A stretch of 64,000 bases of DNA, taken from assembly GCA_023078685.1 (NCBI GenBank), contig JALGAS010000002.1:6138001-6202000 (forward strand), given 5' to 3'. This stretch comes from Neopestalotiopsis rosae. Lineage: Eukaryota > Ascomycota > Sordariomycetes > Amphisphaeriales > Sporocadaceae. Each line of letters opens with the position of its first letter. The stretch's first letter is position 1. Made by a program: the position numbers and the translations under genes. Below the pieces are notes generated by a model. It had not been told where the DNA came from. It did not search any database and saw only the letters and a program-made list of their open reading frames with translations. Shown here in pieces: positions 1-11,650 of the stretch.

Positions 1-2923
1 CGGAACACAGGCGGAAGTCATGGCTAAATACTTGCCTGCGACTAGGCAGCTGGCCAAATACGTACGCTTTTGCGTGTACAGAGTACTGTCTTTCACAAGC
101 GAACATTTCTTTACATGGCGAACCATTTTGCCATTGCCATTCATTATAGTATTGTTGTTGCTTTTCCATAACCATGAGCTCTGCTTGCAGTTCTAGCTCA
201 CCCGAACTGAAGCTGGCATCCATGGATGGCAGTGATCACCACTAAGCGACTAATTGCCCTACATTAGAGGGCGGCATTGCATTGGTGATCAGGCACAGGC
301 ATAACCAAACCGACAAAGTGACCTTGGAGACCGTAGTGAAATGCATGAGAAAAAGCCACCAGCGTTTACTTCCCGCATCCTCTGCCCAAACTAGAGAAGT
401 TTTGCTCTGTCGAAAAGGCATGTTCCGTCTTGTGCTCTTGTTTCGGTTCGAGCCACTTCACTAGGAAATCCCCTTTGGGCGAACCACATCGCCAGTTCCG
501 ACCCTTCAGCCGCTGAATAACACGGAGGGCGAGTATGACCTAAGATTCCATCAACACAAACAATGCAAGTTCTCCACGGCTGGATGACGAGATGCCTTTT
601 CATGCGGGAGTCAGTGAGATTCTCATGCATTGATTACTACTGTTCAGCCTGTAAAAACTTGCAGTGAGGCCGTACAAAGATATCCCTTGCTTGCTCAATT
701 GCACAGAAGATCGGTACAGGAAAGATAATCCCTCTTTTACTCGTTATCATGTCTCACGCGTGTAAGCTCAGCATCATACTCTGTGCATAGCATAGTATCT
801 GTCCCCCGCCCACCGTGCCGCCACTTGGTCGGTTTCGGAGTTCCTGGTCATTGTATCTTCGGCTTTTCCACCTGTAGTATTCCGTGCATGTTCTTATTAA
901 TCGTGAATGCTGTTTTCACTATATTGTATCATCCACTCTGCTCCCTCTTTACGCACGGCATACGGAAAGAGGCACTGTGTCCCGGAGGCGACCGGAGCAT
1001 CCGTCATTTGATGAAAACTCGGCAGCGCGTGTACCTATGATGCGCAAAATACTTGCATGCATTGGATACTACCAGCTGTCATGACCAAGCGACCTGCATA
1101 GGCTGTGACAGCGTACCTAGTATACCTAGTATAGCCGGCCGTGTCACCAGGAGAATTCCACGGCTCTAGCACCGACCAAGCACAACCGCCCGCCGCTACT
1201 TGACACTGCACCGCGCTACACCTCTTTGTATCTACCAGACCCTCGCTACCATCCCCCACTACGGGCATCGCTCAGCGTGCACGCTAGACGCTTGACCATT
1301 CTACACAGTCCCGTCCAGAGCGAGACGATCTCTGCTACTAGACCATTCCTTCTGCACAGCCTGGCGAGCTGGCAGGCCGACCTGGCCGCTAGATACATTC
1401 CACATGGGGTTTTTCAGCCCGTCACAAGGAACACAAGGAGCGATCCGGACGACCTGAGAACTTAAGAAGATGCGCCCAGTGGCCCGCCTCCCCCATTTAT
1501 TCAGGATTTCCAGGGTTCCACGTTTGCTCTGTCCTGGCCCCATTGAACGAAGCCCGTGTATAGCACCAATGTATGTAGTGCGTCAGAAGCGCAATGTGTA
1601 CCTACGTCTCTGGTCTCTAGTGTAAGTACAGTCGAGGCACATAGTTGTTTGTGGTGTGGAAGGGCGTCAAAGGCGTTAAGCCCCGAGCAAGTAATGTACC
1701 GACATCTCATAAACCTGTCTTTGTTGATCGCCAATGAGGGTTCTCAGAGGTCCTTCTAGGTTCAAAGCAGCAGGGGATAATGTACGAAAGACGTCTGGGA
1801 GTGTTGCACACAACTTACAGGTACCTACCACTCAAGCTACTCTACTACCTACCAGACCTGATTCCACCCACAGTTGCCCCCTCCCAGGGCGCCGACAGGG
1901 TTTACAGAATAGAGCACTCTGCTCGAGGTGCTGCAGTGAGGGCGCTGTGAGGCCGATTGTACCTTCTCTCCTGTTGGTTGCCCCCTCAAGCCCCCCTGCG
2001 CGTGCTGTGAGTGGATATATCAGCCCCATACTTTTCGTCCCTTGTACCTCCACTACTAGTTAGTACCTACTTTGGCCTGGGCACTTCTTCAAAGTTGCTG
2101 GGCGAATGCATCAGATGCACCCGTTCAAAAGTGGCACCCACTCCCAGTTGCAGCAGAGGCTTCGATGTTGCCCCATTTTCCCCCGTGCGATCGATTGATG
2201 GGATGTTCCATTCTCTGCGTCGAGGCAATAGTCCGCTTCGACTGCCCATACATTACCCATACGACCTGACCTCCAAGTCCATTTGATACCCGTCACGTAC
2301 CGTACCAACCGACCAGACCGACCTACCGACCTACCGACCTATCCTCTTTCCTTCCCAGGTTCACGTCGTGGGTTTCTTTGTCGATGCCTGACTGACCAAC
2401 ACTGAGGTCATTCCCTCTCTTTCCGTCCCATTTTCCACCCGGATCAAGATTTTTGAACAAGAAATCCACCCGCCTAACCAACCAACAACCAATTTGTTTT
2501 TTCGCCGTGTTTACAACAAACCCATTGGGACCGACTACACGTGCGGGTCTCCCTTTCCATCTTTCTTTGCATGGAACTCACTTCTTAATTGAATGTGACT
2601 CGACTACATACCTTTTAGGTATCCATTCGGCCTTGTCTTTCCCTGCGTTTCAGTAGCCTTGGGCGCAGACCAAATACACCTCGCAAATACCAGCCTGTCT
2701 CACTTGCTTGGTACGGAAATCAAACGCTAAACCACCAATCGGCCATTTCCATCAACACGACTGTTTTTTTGCGACAATTTCTTCAGTGCTGCCGCCACCG
2801 ACTGGTTCGCGTCTACGCAGCAATTACTTCTCTGCTTTAGAATTGCCATAATCACGGAAGCTGCGTCTTTCGCACCAAGAGAAGCCGTCCATTGCAATCG
2901 ACTCGTCAATCAACTCCATCATC
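1..2923. other. Intergenic region and leader of the J-domain gene
   Basis: No open frame in this stretch resembles a known protein; all are under about 110 codons and overlap on both strands. The last 600 bases are pyrimidine-rich with many short C/T tracts, as in fungal promoters and 5' leaders, and run into the J-domain gene. A short GACCTACC-type tandem repeat lies at 2316-2341. Nothing else is supported. Confidence 0.6.
2316..2341. repeat. Short tandem repeat, GACCTACC-like unit
   Basis: About three copies of an 8-base unit (CTACCGAC in another phase) in the leader upstream of the J-domain gene. It is a simple repeat with no known role. Confidence 0.7.
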
Positions 2924-4666
2924 ATGTTCACGTTACCGGAAAATCCTTATGCCATCCTCAGCGTCGCCAAGAATGCACAGATTCCAGAGATCCGGTTGGC
3001 TTACCGGAAACTGGTCCTCAAGTGCCATCCGGACAAGGTAACAGACCCGGCGCAAAAGGCCGTCAAGGCAGAGGAGTTCCAAAAGGTTCAAAAGGCCTAT
3101 GAGATCCTTTCAGATGAGAGCGAGAGGCAAAAGTACGATGATATGGTGAGGGCCAACGAGCTGGAGAAGGAGAATGCCGAACGTCGTAAACAGCGCGACC
3201 GGGAAACCACCCCGAGCCGCACGCCAACTCGCTCGTACGATTCCGACTATGGCAGAACCCCTCAGTATACCGTGCGCGTCCCTCACGAGGCTACCTATAA
3301 GACACGGACACCCGAGCGGGAACCGCCTCCGTTCATGAAATCGAAGACTTGGACTGCTGGAGGAACTCCGTATGCAAGCACTAAAACCCCGCCAAGATCG
3401 CACGAGGATATCCACTTTACCACAGTCCATGTAGAGCCGCGGGAGTCACGGGAACGAGAATCGAGACGATCCAAGAAGGCACCAATGTATGAGGAGAAGA
3501 TCTCAACAAGATATGAAGATGAGCGGAGAAGCCGGAAGAAGGAGGACGACGCAGCAGCGCGTCTTTTCGAAAAGGCCGAAAAAGCACGCCGGAAGGAGGA
3601 GGCGCTCCAGAGAGAGTTAAGAGAGGCGGCGGAGGAGAAGGACAGGCTGCGAAAAGAGAAGGAGCGTCGCAAAGAAGAGAAGAAGAGAGCAGAGAAAGTT
3701 CGCGATTCAGAGCGTAGGCGTGAGGCCGACGACAAGCGGTCGCGCCACAAGACCGTTACTGTTGAGGAGGAATCGGACACTCCGCTCTACACCACTCAGA
3801 GTAAGGAGAAGAAATCCAAATCTAGTAGCCGATCAAAAGAGACCTCGGTTCCATTCCAGGAGTTTCTCGAACCGGTGGATAAGTACGACGTCAACAAGGA
3901 CTGGGCCAGAGCCTACCTGCAGACGGCATCAGGCAAGCATGCTCGAGGTCCAGCCTACTCTGCTCAACTACCTCCAGTACAAACACCGCCTCCGGCAAAC
4001 CACGGTGTAGCTCCTCCGCCTCCGATGGCAGGCATGGCGGAAAGGATGTTCAGTGAGGAAGATGAGCCTTTGCAACGATCTGCTGCCCGCCGCCGCGGGT
4101 CAAATGAATCGCCCCGAGTTCGTGGCGAAAAGGTCTCCTCTTCACACAAGAAGTCGAGGGAACCTGAATACATGGCCGAGCCGGTTCGACAGTCGCCACC
4201 CAAAATTCATCGCTCACAGACCGAGTATCCATCTGCACCAGGTGGCACGCCTGGCTTAGGTCGCGCGACCACTTGGACTGCCGATCAATTCCATGGTACT
4301 CGACGAGACTACTTTGATGAAGAATATTCTGAAGATGACGCTCGTTATCAAAGACGTAGCCGCAGGACACGATCTCCGGAGAACGTAACGTTTACATACA
4401 AGGTCGACTCGAGCAACCGCACAGGCCCGGCAAAGGTTCGTAGCGTGTATCCTGAAGAACGCAGGAGTGGCAGATCTCAGTATCCCGAGGCCAACATGGG
4501 GCGACCCCTTGAGCATCGTCCAGCCATGCCGTCCTATCACAGCTTTTCGGGTACACAGTCGTTCCACAAGGTCAAGGAATCGAAAGGGTTTAATCCTGAC
4601 GACGTTCAATATTCTCCCCACATAGCTCAAGCCTATGGTCGCCAGTACGGCATGGCCTCCTCCTAG
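2924..4666 (+). CDS. J-domain (DnaJ/Hsp40 type) protein with long charged tail
   Basis: Single-exon gene of 580 residues. Residues about 6-75 form a J domain: helix II is basic, the HPD tripeptide lies at 35-37 (within CHPDK), and the KAYEILSD segment follows. HPD is the element that stimulates Hsp70 ATPase, so the protein should be an Hsp70 co-chaperone. There is no Gly/Phe region, zinc-finger or C-terminal substrate domain, so it is a class III (DnaJC-like) protein. Residues about 85-290 are very rich in Arg, Glu and Lys and probably form disordered and coiled-coil segments. A Pro-rich stretch lies near 345-375. The rest is low-complexity and Ser/Arg/Tyr-rich. The ATG at 2924 is the first one before the J domain. 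Many Pezizomycotina have a similar uncharacterised J protein; a nuclear or RNA-linked role is possible but not shown. Confidence 0.88.
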   Translation: MFTLPENPYAILSVAKNAQIPEIRLAYRKLVLKCHPDKVTDPAQKAVKAEEFQKVQKAYEILSDESERQKYDDMVRANELEKENAERRKQRDRETTPSRTPTRSYDSDYGRTPQYTVRVPHEATYKTRTPEREPPPFMKSKTWTAGGTPYASTKTPPRSHEDIHFTTVHVEPRESRERESRRSKKAPMYEEKISTRYEDERRSRKKEDDAAARLFEKAEKARRKEEALQRELREAAEEKDRLRKEKERRKEEKKRAEKVRDSERRREADDKRSRHKTVTVEEESDTPLYTTQSKEKKSKSSSRSKETSVPFQEFLEPVDKYDVNKDWARAYLQTASGKHARGPAYSAQLPPVQTPPPANHGVAPPPPMAGMAERMFSEEDEPLQRSAARRRGSNESPRVRGEKVSSSHKKSREPEYMAEPVRQSPPKIHRSQTEYPSAPGGTPGLGRATTWTADQFHGTRRDYFDEEYSEDDARYQRRSRRTRSPENVTFTYKVDSSNRTGPAKVRSVYPEERRSGRSQYPEANMGRPLEHRPAMPSYHSFSGTQSFHKVKESKGFNPDDVQYSPHIAQAYGRQYGMASS

Positions 4667-5717
4667 GGGGACTTTACCTCTTCCTCGCGAGGCCATCGTC
4701 TTGATATATGGTTGTGCATCCACCCCCTGAGAGATGACGACAGCGAAAGGGTTGCGAACCAGGACAGCTCTGAAGGAATTGAAACGTCTCACATCCAACA
4801 TTACTCATCCGTAAATCGGTGAGCAGTGGCGGATGCCTGTCATGGTGCTTTGAGGCCTCTTCCTCAGACTTGCACCGCTCTCAGGAATCGCCGTCTTATC
4901 CGGCTCTCATCAGCCCATCTGGCTCTCACTGGCTCCTAACCACCTTTACACTCGGCTTTTACGAATCGGTGGATATGACGCTGTTTTTGCATTTGCTTTC
5001 AGTATTTCTTTTACTTTTCGATTCCTCCTTGCGCCGAATTGCGATCGCGAGCACGAAACTAAACATCAACATATACATATTTATTGCATACAGTCGGTTG
5101 GGAATGATTTGGGATGGTGTTACGGTCCACACACGGTGGACAAGTTTGATGGTTGTTTTTGGGTCGATCACGAGTCCTCCCTCCATTTACGAGGCGTTGC
5201 ACGGTCGAAGATAATCATTCAGGTGATTTGAGACAGGAAGTGAAGTTGATGACAGGATGGATTGATGGATAGTTATAGGGGTATAGGGATACGATGGAAT
5301 CGGCACCGAGACTAGGTGAGCCGATGTATTTATGACGATATGACGGATTTTTTTCTGAGATAGTGGTCTAAACGAGTATATTGTCAGATATCACTGACCA
5401 CAATTAAAGATTTTGATGCGTTGCATCAAGATATCAACCTCATACAAGCACTATCCGTTCCACTGCTCTGCGATGTGACTTTGAACTAGTATAATTTATA
5501 TTGATGTGATAATTGTACATGGAAAACATTTACGAAAACTGCGATCGTCGGGGGTATAAGGGGTATATCCGTCCAGATTGAAATATCCGGGAAACAGGTG
5601 TATGTTGAGACTTGAATGACTGAGTGAAGACAATTCTTTCAGAAGTTCTCTCTATAAGTTCTCGAAACTTTGAATGCCAATGAAACAAAAGTCCAGCTAA
5701 TAACGGCACCTCCCTCT
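4667..5717. other. Intergenic, convergent 3' ends
   Basis: This is the gap between the 3' ends of the J-domain gene (+) and the sterol acyltransferase (-). It is AT-richer than the flanking genes and has no convincing coding frame. It should hold both 3' UTRs and polyadenylation signals. Confidence 0.6.
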
Positions 5718-7525
5718 CTAGACCAGAACATAAAGCGAGCAGATCTGTTGTGATTTCATGGTTAGCGCAAGAGAATACATGGTTGAACATGAATAGTTGT
5801 ATGGGACTTACCAAGCTCAACCCCAGAATCATACTAGCCCAAAAGACGACGTTATTGGCCGTCTTTCTGTTGCGCACAAAGCGCGTCTTTTGCAGGACCA
5901 CGAGGGGCAGCTGCAGCATCTGGCACACGAAGCCGTAGCCGCGCAGCTTCTTGGTGATGCAGGCCATGACGATCTCGTGGCCAATGGCGCTGATCAGAAA
6001 GGTGATGACGGTGGCGAGGCCGCGGCCGATCTTGGGCTTGGAGGTGGCGTAAATGTGCCGGCGCAGGAACGAGTAGACGGGCACGTTCCACTCGCGCGAG
6101 AACTCCATCCAGTCGGTGCTGTTCCACCAGTCGGCGTAGAAGTGGCGGTCGGCAAAGTAGGTGATCTCGGCAAAGGCGCCCAGGACGTACTCGAAGATGA
6201 CGAGGAAGACGAGGAGAAAGGTCAGCATGAAGGGGAACAGCAGCCAGGAGATGGTCTCGGCAAGGATGAGCAGGGTCTCGGTGGCCGACGCGACCGAGTC
6301 GAGGCGCCCGCGGGCCTCCTGCAGCACGGGCAGGATGAACTCCTCCGAGATGATGGTCAGCAGGAAGATGCAACCAAAGGTGGCGACGATCTTGGCAATG
6401 AGCGAGGTCCAGTTAATGGCCGTGGTGCGTGGGTACTCGAGCTCGTAGCACAGCGTCGGGCAGAGCAGGTAGTCTCCGTAGTTGGCCCAGGTGAGGTTGC
6501 GCGGGTACGTGATGTTGCCAATGGGGCTGGTGAGCTCGCGCGCCAGGTCTTCGCGCAACTGGCTGACGCCCTCGCCGTCCGAGTCGCTGTTGGCGTCGCC
6601 GTGAGGCTTGCCGTCGTGCGCCAGCGTGCCCCCGGGGTTCTCGACGCTTGGGTACTGGTAAGCCGGCGCCTTGGAGGCGGTGGACGGGTTGTCCAGGTCG
6701 CGCAGCCGCTTCTCCGTCTCCGAGAGGTGTCCATTGTAAAAGGCGTACGAGTGCATCTTCATGAGCAGCACCATGGTGTGGAGGACCAAGAACACCTGGG
6801 CGGTCCATGTCCACTGGAGCAAAAAGGGGATAGCGATCCAGAACGCCAGCCATACGACCTGGTAGATACTCTGGACAGCCATGCCACCTTTGTCCCATGT
6901 CATGCCGCCCTTGCTAGCCCTGAAGATCTTGTGCAGAGGCAAGCTCACAGCTGTACTCGCGACCATGAAGAAGTCGGCAATGGCCAAATGCCACAGCTTG
7001 TCCGTAAAGAGGCTCCAAATTTGCAGTCTCAACGGGCTTCCAGTATCCTTGATATTGCGCAGGCCTGTCGTAATGGCCATGATGGCCAAGCCGATCCAGA
7101 AGAGGTTGAAGAAGCCATGGAAATCTTTGTGATCCGAGTCTGGGTCAAAATGCGACAATCGAGAGGTGAAATCGACCGTGGGAAAGAGTCGCCGCCGCTG
7201 TTCGGCCCGTACTTGCTTGCGTGCACTCGACAAGGCTTTGGTCGACTGAGGCGCATCCTCAGGGATGGGTGTTGAGCGCCCACTGGACAACAGAGGTTTA
7301 GTACGGATGATACGAATAGCTTTGTTTGCTTTGTTTTGCTTACCTAGTCGCCCCTGAAGGAATATCTTCCACCCCTGGTGCTGCTAGCAGTCCATGTGCA
7401 GAACCGCTGCTGTTCTCTCGGACGAGGTCTGATACCTGCGAATGTTGGGGCTTTCGAGGTCTCGGGCGTAGGATGTGATCATGTTGGCCGTTGATCGCAG
7501 CGGCCTCACTGCCCGTGGAAGCCAT
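5718..7525 (-). CDS. Sterol O-acyltransferase, ARE1/ARE2 family (MBOAT)
   Basis: Multi-pass ER enzyme that esterifies sterols (possibly also diacylglycerol) with acyl-CoA for lipid droplets. Exons, all on the minus strand: 7525-7344, 7282-5812 and 5744-5718, with introns of 61 and 67 bases. The spliced frame closes at 559 residues. The start is the only ATG in the first exon, and the two upstream in-frame candidates are TTG. The short last exon ends in SLICSLYVLV, close to the usual ARE C-terminus. The protein has a disordered N-terminus, then about eight membrane segments. The FYADWWN motif typical of ACAT/DGAT1 enzymes is present, and so is a GHE motif with the likely catalytic His. The family split between sterol and diacylglycerol acceptor cannot be settled from sequence; the length and the FYxDWWN context fit ARE2 best. 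Confidence 0.9.
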
Positions 7526-9268
7526 TGACGACGAGAATAAATGGTCAAACTGGTAGACAAGCGCCGGCGCAAAGTTTCGAAAAGAGTATATGCCCAAAGT
7601 GAATTGTGCTTTCCTTCCACACCGATCGAAGATGGGTACTGGTTTTCTGTTTTTAAAGTTGTGACAGAGTTACGATTCGTAGCTGCAGACTATCCAGGAG
7701 CCTAACGCAGGAGAAGGGGTTGATGATGAGCCTAGAGGATGGACTATCTCTCGGGGGCCACGGTGTCGACAAGAGGCTCCTTTGGCTCCCGAATATTTAG
7801 TATCATAATCCGAAAATGAAGCAGCACTGAGCCGAGGGCAGTCTGATCTGACACTCAGGAGGTTCAAAAAGCTGTCAATGGTTCGTCTTAATTACTACTG
7901 TGGATATGCAGCGAGGGACGGAGGCTCGTCTTTCAATTGCGTCCCACCTGTTGCAACGCCCCCCAGAATGACATCCCGTCATCTAACAGCTAAAAAGCAA
8001 TATGCCCATGGACGGGACGGGATCCCTGCAGCGGGCCCCCGAACAACCACTGCTGCACTCGCTCGCGGCACTCTTCAGTGGGCATAGCACTACTGTGCAC
8101 ACTACCGCCGCAGCCTACAGGTCAACCACTAAGACGCGACGGGACTTTGAAGAGATGCCGAGCGCCGTTGACCACTACGTCACCAGCATGCGCGGTCCCG
8201 ACTTACCCTTCTCGAACATGAACCAGAAGCCCCAAAAAGGTCATATTCCTACGTCAGAATCACTCTCGGCGGACGTTCTGGGCTCAATACAGAAAGTCAT
8301 CGGGTAACGTGATTGAGTTCTTTGGGTAATGATCGTAACCTGTGCCTGCATCGCGCAGGAGCGGTGGAATCCTTAGTCAATTGGCGGCTACATGGTGAAT
8401 GACTGACAGACTGACTGTTTCTATTCATCTTCTTGACCATGATGGACGGGGCAGGCAACCGTATTCTTTTGATACACCTGCACTTGGTGTTTGCTGCATA
8501 ACTGTAACCACTTTGATGGCTCACGAGTCTCCGAGAAGGTCTGCACTAACCTAGCCATATCTGATGACGAACACAACACATGGTAGGATTCTGACATAAC
8601 CACGATAAATATAGCGTACATATTCAAAACGTTCATGACCAGAGAATATGGCCCAGAAAACAGCCAAAACATTACCATACCTCTAGCGCCATCAAGCGAC
8701 TATAATATGTTGTTTACTTACTGGTACATGTAGAAAATACTATACCCACCACATATATGGGACCTACTCCGTATCTAGGTATACTATTATCAAGCAACCC
8801 GTACAAGAGTTTCCAAGCCTGTCTCAGCCCTACAAACATCTGTACGTGTCGATTTTGGCAACCATTCGTGCAACACCAAGACAGCCGTTTCCGAATGCTG
8901 TGAAATAAAGTTCCTCTCATGGGTAGAGGCCCTCTCTCTGCTCTGCCGAATCCCAGCGGATCGCCGTTGGCCGTCCTGAAAAGCGATGCCGGCAAAATCT
9001 GATGGGTTGGGAAACAGCTGAAACTGCCGCGACCCCTGTCATCAACCCCTAGACTGTCTGTGTGATCCTCTCAAGTACAGCTGGCTCATTCGAAAAGATC
9101 TCACTTTGAAAACAACAACCACTTTCTTTATTGATTCTTTTGTTCATACATTTGAGTTGTAAACTTACATTCTTGAGCCTTGCTCAAATAATATATTTTG
9201 GTCCGGCAGTTTGACATTATATCGGACAGTTCCAACTTGGTATCGGGAGAGAAGAGACCGCTACAAAG
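7526..9268. other. Intergenic region
   Basis: This 1.7 kb holds the promoter side of the sterol acyltransferase and of the small gene at 9269. Open frames here are short and composition-driven, with no family resemblance, splice pattern or RNA gene that I can see. Confidence 0.6.
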
Positions 9269-9715
9269 ATGCGCCTCATCACCAAATTCTTCCTACTTCT
9301 ACTGGCCCTCGGCCTGGTCAAACTCAACACCTACTCCAAGTCGTCACAAGTCACGCCAGCCGAGTCGCACGTGCTAAAGACCATCACCTACGGCATCGGG
9401 GCCGGCCTGCTAATCAACACCGCCTGCGGCCTCGCGGCCCCGAGCCTGGACCCGGACATTCCGGCGTCGGACAGCTTCGCGAGCTGCTCGCCGTTCGGCT
9501 TCGCCGGCTCCCTCATCGTCGCCAGGGTCTACGTCCACACCACGGGCGGCTGGGGCTGGGAGCAGTGGTGGTACGTCAACGAGAAGCTGCCAGTGGTCGC
9601 GGGGAACGGCGTCCGCGGCGCGCTCGGCCTCGCGCAGAGGCCGCTGCCGAGCAAGCCGGTCTTGTCGTCGGCACAGGCGAAGGAGTTTGCAGATCGGCTC
9701 CAGCTCGACTTGTAG
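9269..9715 (+). CDS. Small orphan protein with N-terminal membrane anchor or signal peptide
   Basis: Predicted 148 residues, single exon. The first 20 residues are a classic hydrophobic leader (MRLITKFFLLLLALGLV), which could be a signal peptide or a signal anchor. Two further weakly hydrophobic, Gly/Ala-rich segments lie at about 40-57 and 75-86, followed by a Trp-rich stretch (GGWGWEQWWY). I do not recognise a family. The body is GC-rich at third positions, unlike the AT-rich surroundings, which supports real coding. An overlapping frame from 9211 to 9753 is longer but Arg-rich with no leader, and is judged to be the shadow. The gene converges on the amidoligase-like gene. Confidence 0.6.
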   Translation: MRLITKFFLLLLALGLVKLNTYSKSSQVTPAESHVLKTITYGIGAGLLINTACGLAAPSLDPDIPASDSFASCSPFGFAGSLIVARVYVHTTGGWGWEQWWYVNEKLPVVAGNGVRGALGLAQRPLPSKPVLSSAQAKEFADRLQLDL

Positions 9716-10048
9716 GACGTTTTCGCTTGCTGGCCAAGGAACTCATGTTATAGCTTGGCGTTGTGGTACGGGCTTATGATGTACGACTGAGGTATCGGCA
9801 TGACGGGTCACGGGAGCGTTTCAACATTTCAAACGAATGGTTCGCTTTGCTAGGAATTACAATGGGAACGAATGAGATTCACCTATGCCTCGAACGCTAA
9901 GATCATATCTCGGAACTATCAGAAATTATGTCATGTTATATCCACTATTCTCGGACTCATCTTGCTCGCCATGTTCATGTGATGAGCAAGACCTGTGGCT
10001 CGCTCGGGATTGAACAGTTCATGACTTCAATGATCAGGTGAAGTACAG
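9716..10048. other. Intergenic, convergent 3' ends
   Basis: AT-rich 330-base gap between two convergent genes; no coding or RNA feature seen. Confidence 0.6.
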
Positions 10049-11650
10049 TTATGGAGCAGCCGGAGCGGCCGGAGCAGTTGAAGCGGCCGGGGCAACAGGA
10101 GCAGTGGTAGCAGTCGGTTTGACAGTGGGATCAGGGGCAGGCGTCAAAGTCGGAGTGCCACCAAAAGCCCTAAACTCTCGATTCGTGAGAACCAAGTATT
10201 CTGCTTGCTCGGTACATCCGATCATATTCAGATAGTCAATCAAGACGTGTGCCAGCTGATCTTCATTGCCGCTCTCTCCTTGTACGCAGCCATTGGCGAT
10301 GTCGTCCAGCCTCGACCGATTGTAACCTTCAAAGAGCCACTCTAGGCTGCGCACGCAAATGTTGGTCCAGTGGGCGATCCATTCACCATTGATGGACGCT
10401 CCAGCTTGGCGGAACTGGATCGTGGGTTCGACGACGTAATCGCGAGCTTGTTGTTCCTGTATAAAGGCGGGACTGTAGTTCTGAAAGTCGAACGACATTT
10501 GCTTTAGTGGGCAATAGAGCAGCCCAGAGACCTGGGCCTCGGTCGTGCACTTTTTCAGCTCCGCGTCACCTTCCAGGAGCGCGATGCCCTCTCGGCGCGT
10601 AAAGTTGGTCTTCTTGTCGTGCCCGAAATTGTCGGCCGTCATGCCGCGGCCGAGGGCAGACCACCTGCGCATGTGGACGGCGTCGCGCTCGGAGCGCCGG
10701 GGGTCGTGGATCTGGAACATGATGCCCTCGGTGGCCCAGCACAGACGGGCCGCGTCCCGCAGCTCGTCGGCGGAGAAGCGCTGCCTGGCCCTGCCGACGT
10801 TGACGTTGATGCCGCAGCTATCGTTGATGTGGATCTTCCAGAGCTTCTTGATCAGAACCAGAACGCGGATCAGCTCGTGATAGTCGGCGTTTCTTCTCGT
10901 CATGGTGGGCGTGGTGAGCCGGATGGGCAGGGCGTGGACCCCGTTGGTGGCCATGTGCGCGTCTTTCTCGTCCAAGGCAGCCGCAGGATTAACCCCGACA
11001 ATCCACTTGTGATGCCACGGGTTTTCTGTGTTGTACGCCCATCGCGGACGGTCACGGTCTGAGTACCGTTCTTCCGGTGTCAGGCCACTGCGGTTCACTA
11101 CACGGGGACCATCTTGGTGGATCTTGATGTTTTTCCCAATTCCGAGACCCCGGCGTATGTCGTCAAATCCCTCCATGGCACTTCCACCGTGACGGATGGG
11201 TATATAATTGGGCTTGTCGGGCTCGAGTCCTAGATCTGCTTCTGGCTGACCAGGTTTTAGAGCGCGGTGAAGTTTGTAGCCTGTAACTTCAAGTCTAGAG
11301 TCTGGCTTTCGCAGGATCTTCTGTGGATTCGGGATGAGTATCTCTTGACCTGGTAGTCCGACATTGACCATGTCAAAGTTGACTTTGCTGGAATCGAATG
11401 CCGGTACTTCTTTGCATAATGCGAAAAACTCGATTTCCACCTCGAAGGTCATCGGAGCAGTGGCGGGCGCGGCTCTAGGTGTGTAGCACAATTTCTCCTC
11501 TCGCACCTTCTTGGGCGGTCTGGACACATCAACTTTTCCTCTGTTTTCGCTGATCCGTCTTTTTCTGTCCGGTCCAATGGGTGCTCCCCAGCCGGATATC
11601 ATCCATGGGGGTACATCTTGCAGGATCTTGGACTTTTCCTCCTCAGACAT
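10049..11650 (-). CDS. Amidoligase-like protein with altered active-site motifs
   Basis: Predicted 533 residues, single exon, ATG at 11650. The layout fits the putative amidoligase family (Amidoligase_2, glutamine-synthetase/GCS-like fold). An early VEIEF strand matches the family's GVEIEF. A central CGINVNVG segment lies where fungal members have CGLHVHVG. A following alpha-helical block begins FSADELRDAARL, and a late strand PTIQFRQ matches TIEFRQH. So both His of the HxHxG motif are Asn here, the Glu of the late strand is Gln, and its following His is lost. The protein may therefore be inactive as a ligase or may have a changed chemistry. The N-terminus (1-60) is charged and probably disordered. 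The last 35 residues are an Ala/Pro/Thr-rich low-complexity tail. Family placement is by pattern only; the fungal substrates of this family are not known. Confidence 0.68.
   Translation of the reverse strand: MSEEEKSKILQDVPPWMISGWGAPIGPDRKRRISENRGKVDVSRPPKKVREEKLCYTPRAAPATAPMTFEVEIEFFALCKEVPAFDSSKVNFDMVNVGLPGQEILIPNPQKILRKPDSRLEVTGYKLHRALKPGQPEADLGLEPDKPNYIPIRHGGSAMEGFDDIRRGLGIGKNIKIHQDGPRVVNRSGLTPEERYSDRDRPRWAYNTENPWHHKWIVGVNPAAALDEKDAHMATNGVHALPIRLTTPTMTRRNADYHELIRVLVLIKKLWKIHINDSCGINVNVGRARQRFSADELRDAARLCWATEGIMFQIHDPRRSERDAVHMRRWSALGRGMTADNFGHDKKTNFTRREGIALLEGDAELKKCTTEAQVSGLLYCPLKQMSFDFQNYSPAFIQEQQARDYVVEPTIQFRQAGASINGEWIAHWTNICVRSLEWLFEGYNRSRLDDIANGCVQGESGNEDQLAHVLIDYLNMIGCTEQAEYLVLTNREFRAFGGTPTLTPAPDPTVKPTATTAPVAPAASTAPAAPAAP

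Noticed and set aside
5797..7275. 492-codon plus-strand frame opposite the sterol acyltransferase
   Set aside because: Antisense shadow of a GC-rich gene; its composition is Gly/Asp/Val/Arg-rich with no family match, and the opposite strand is a clear ARE enzyme.
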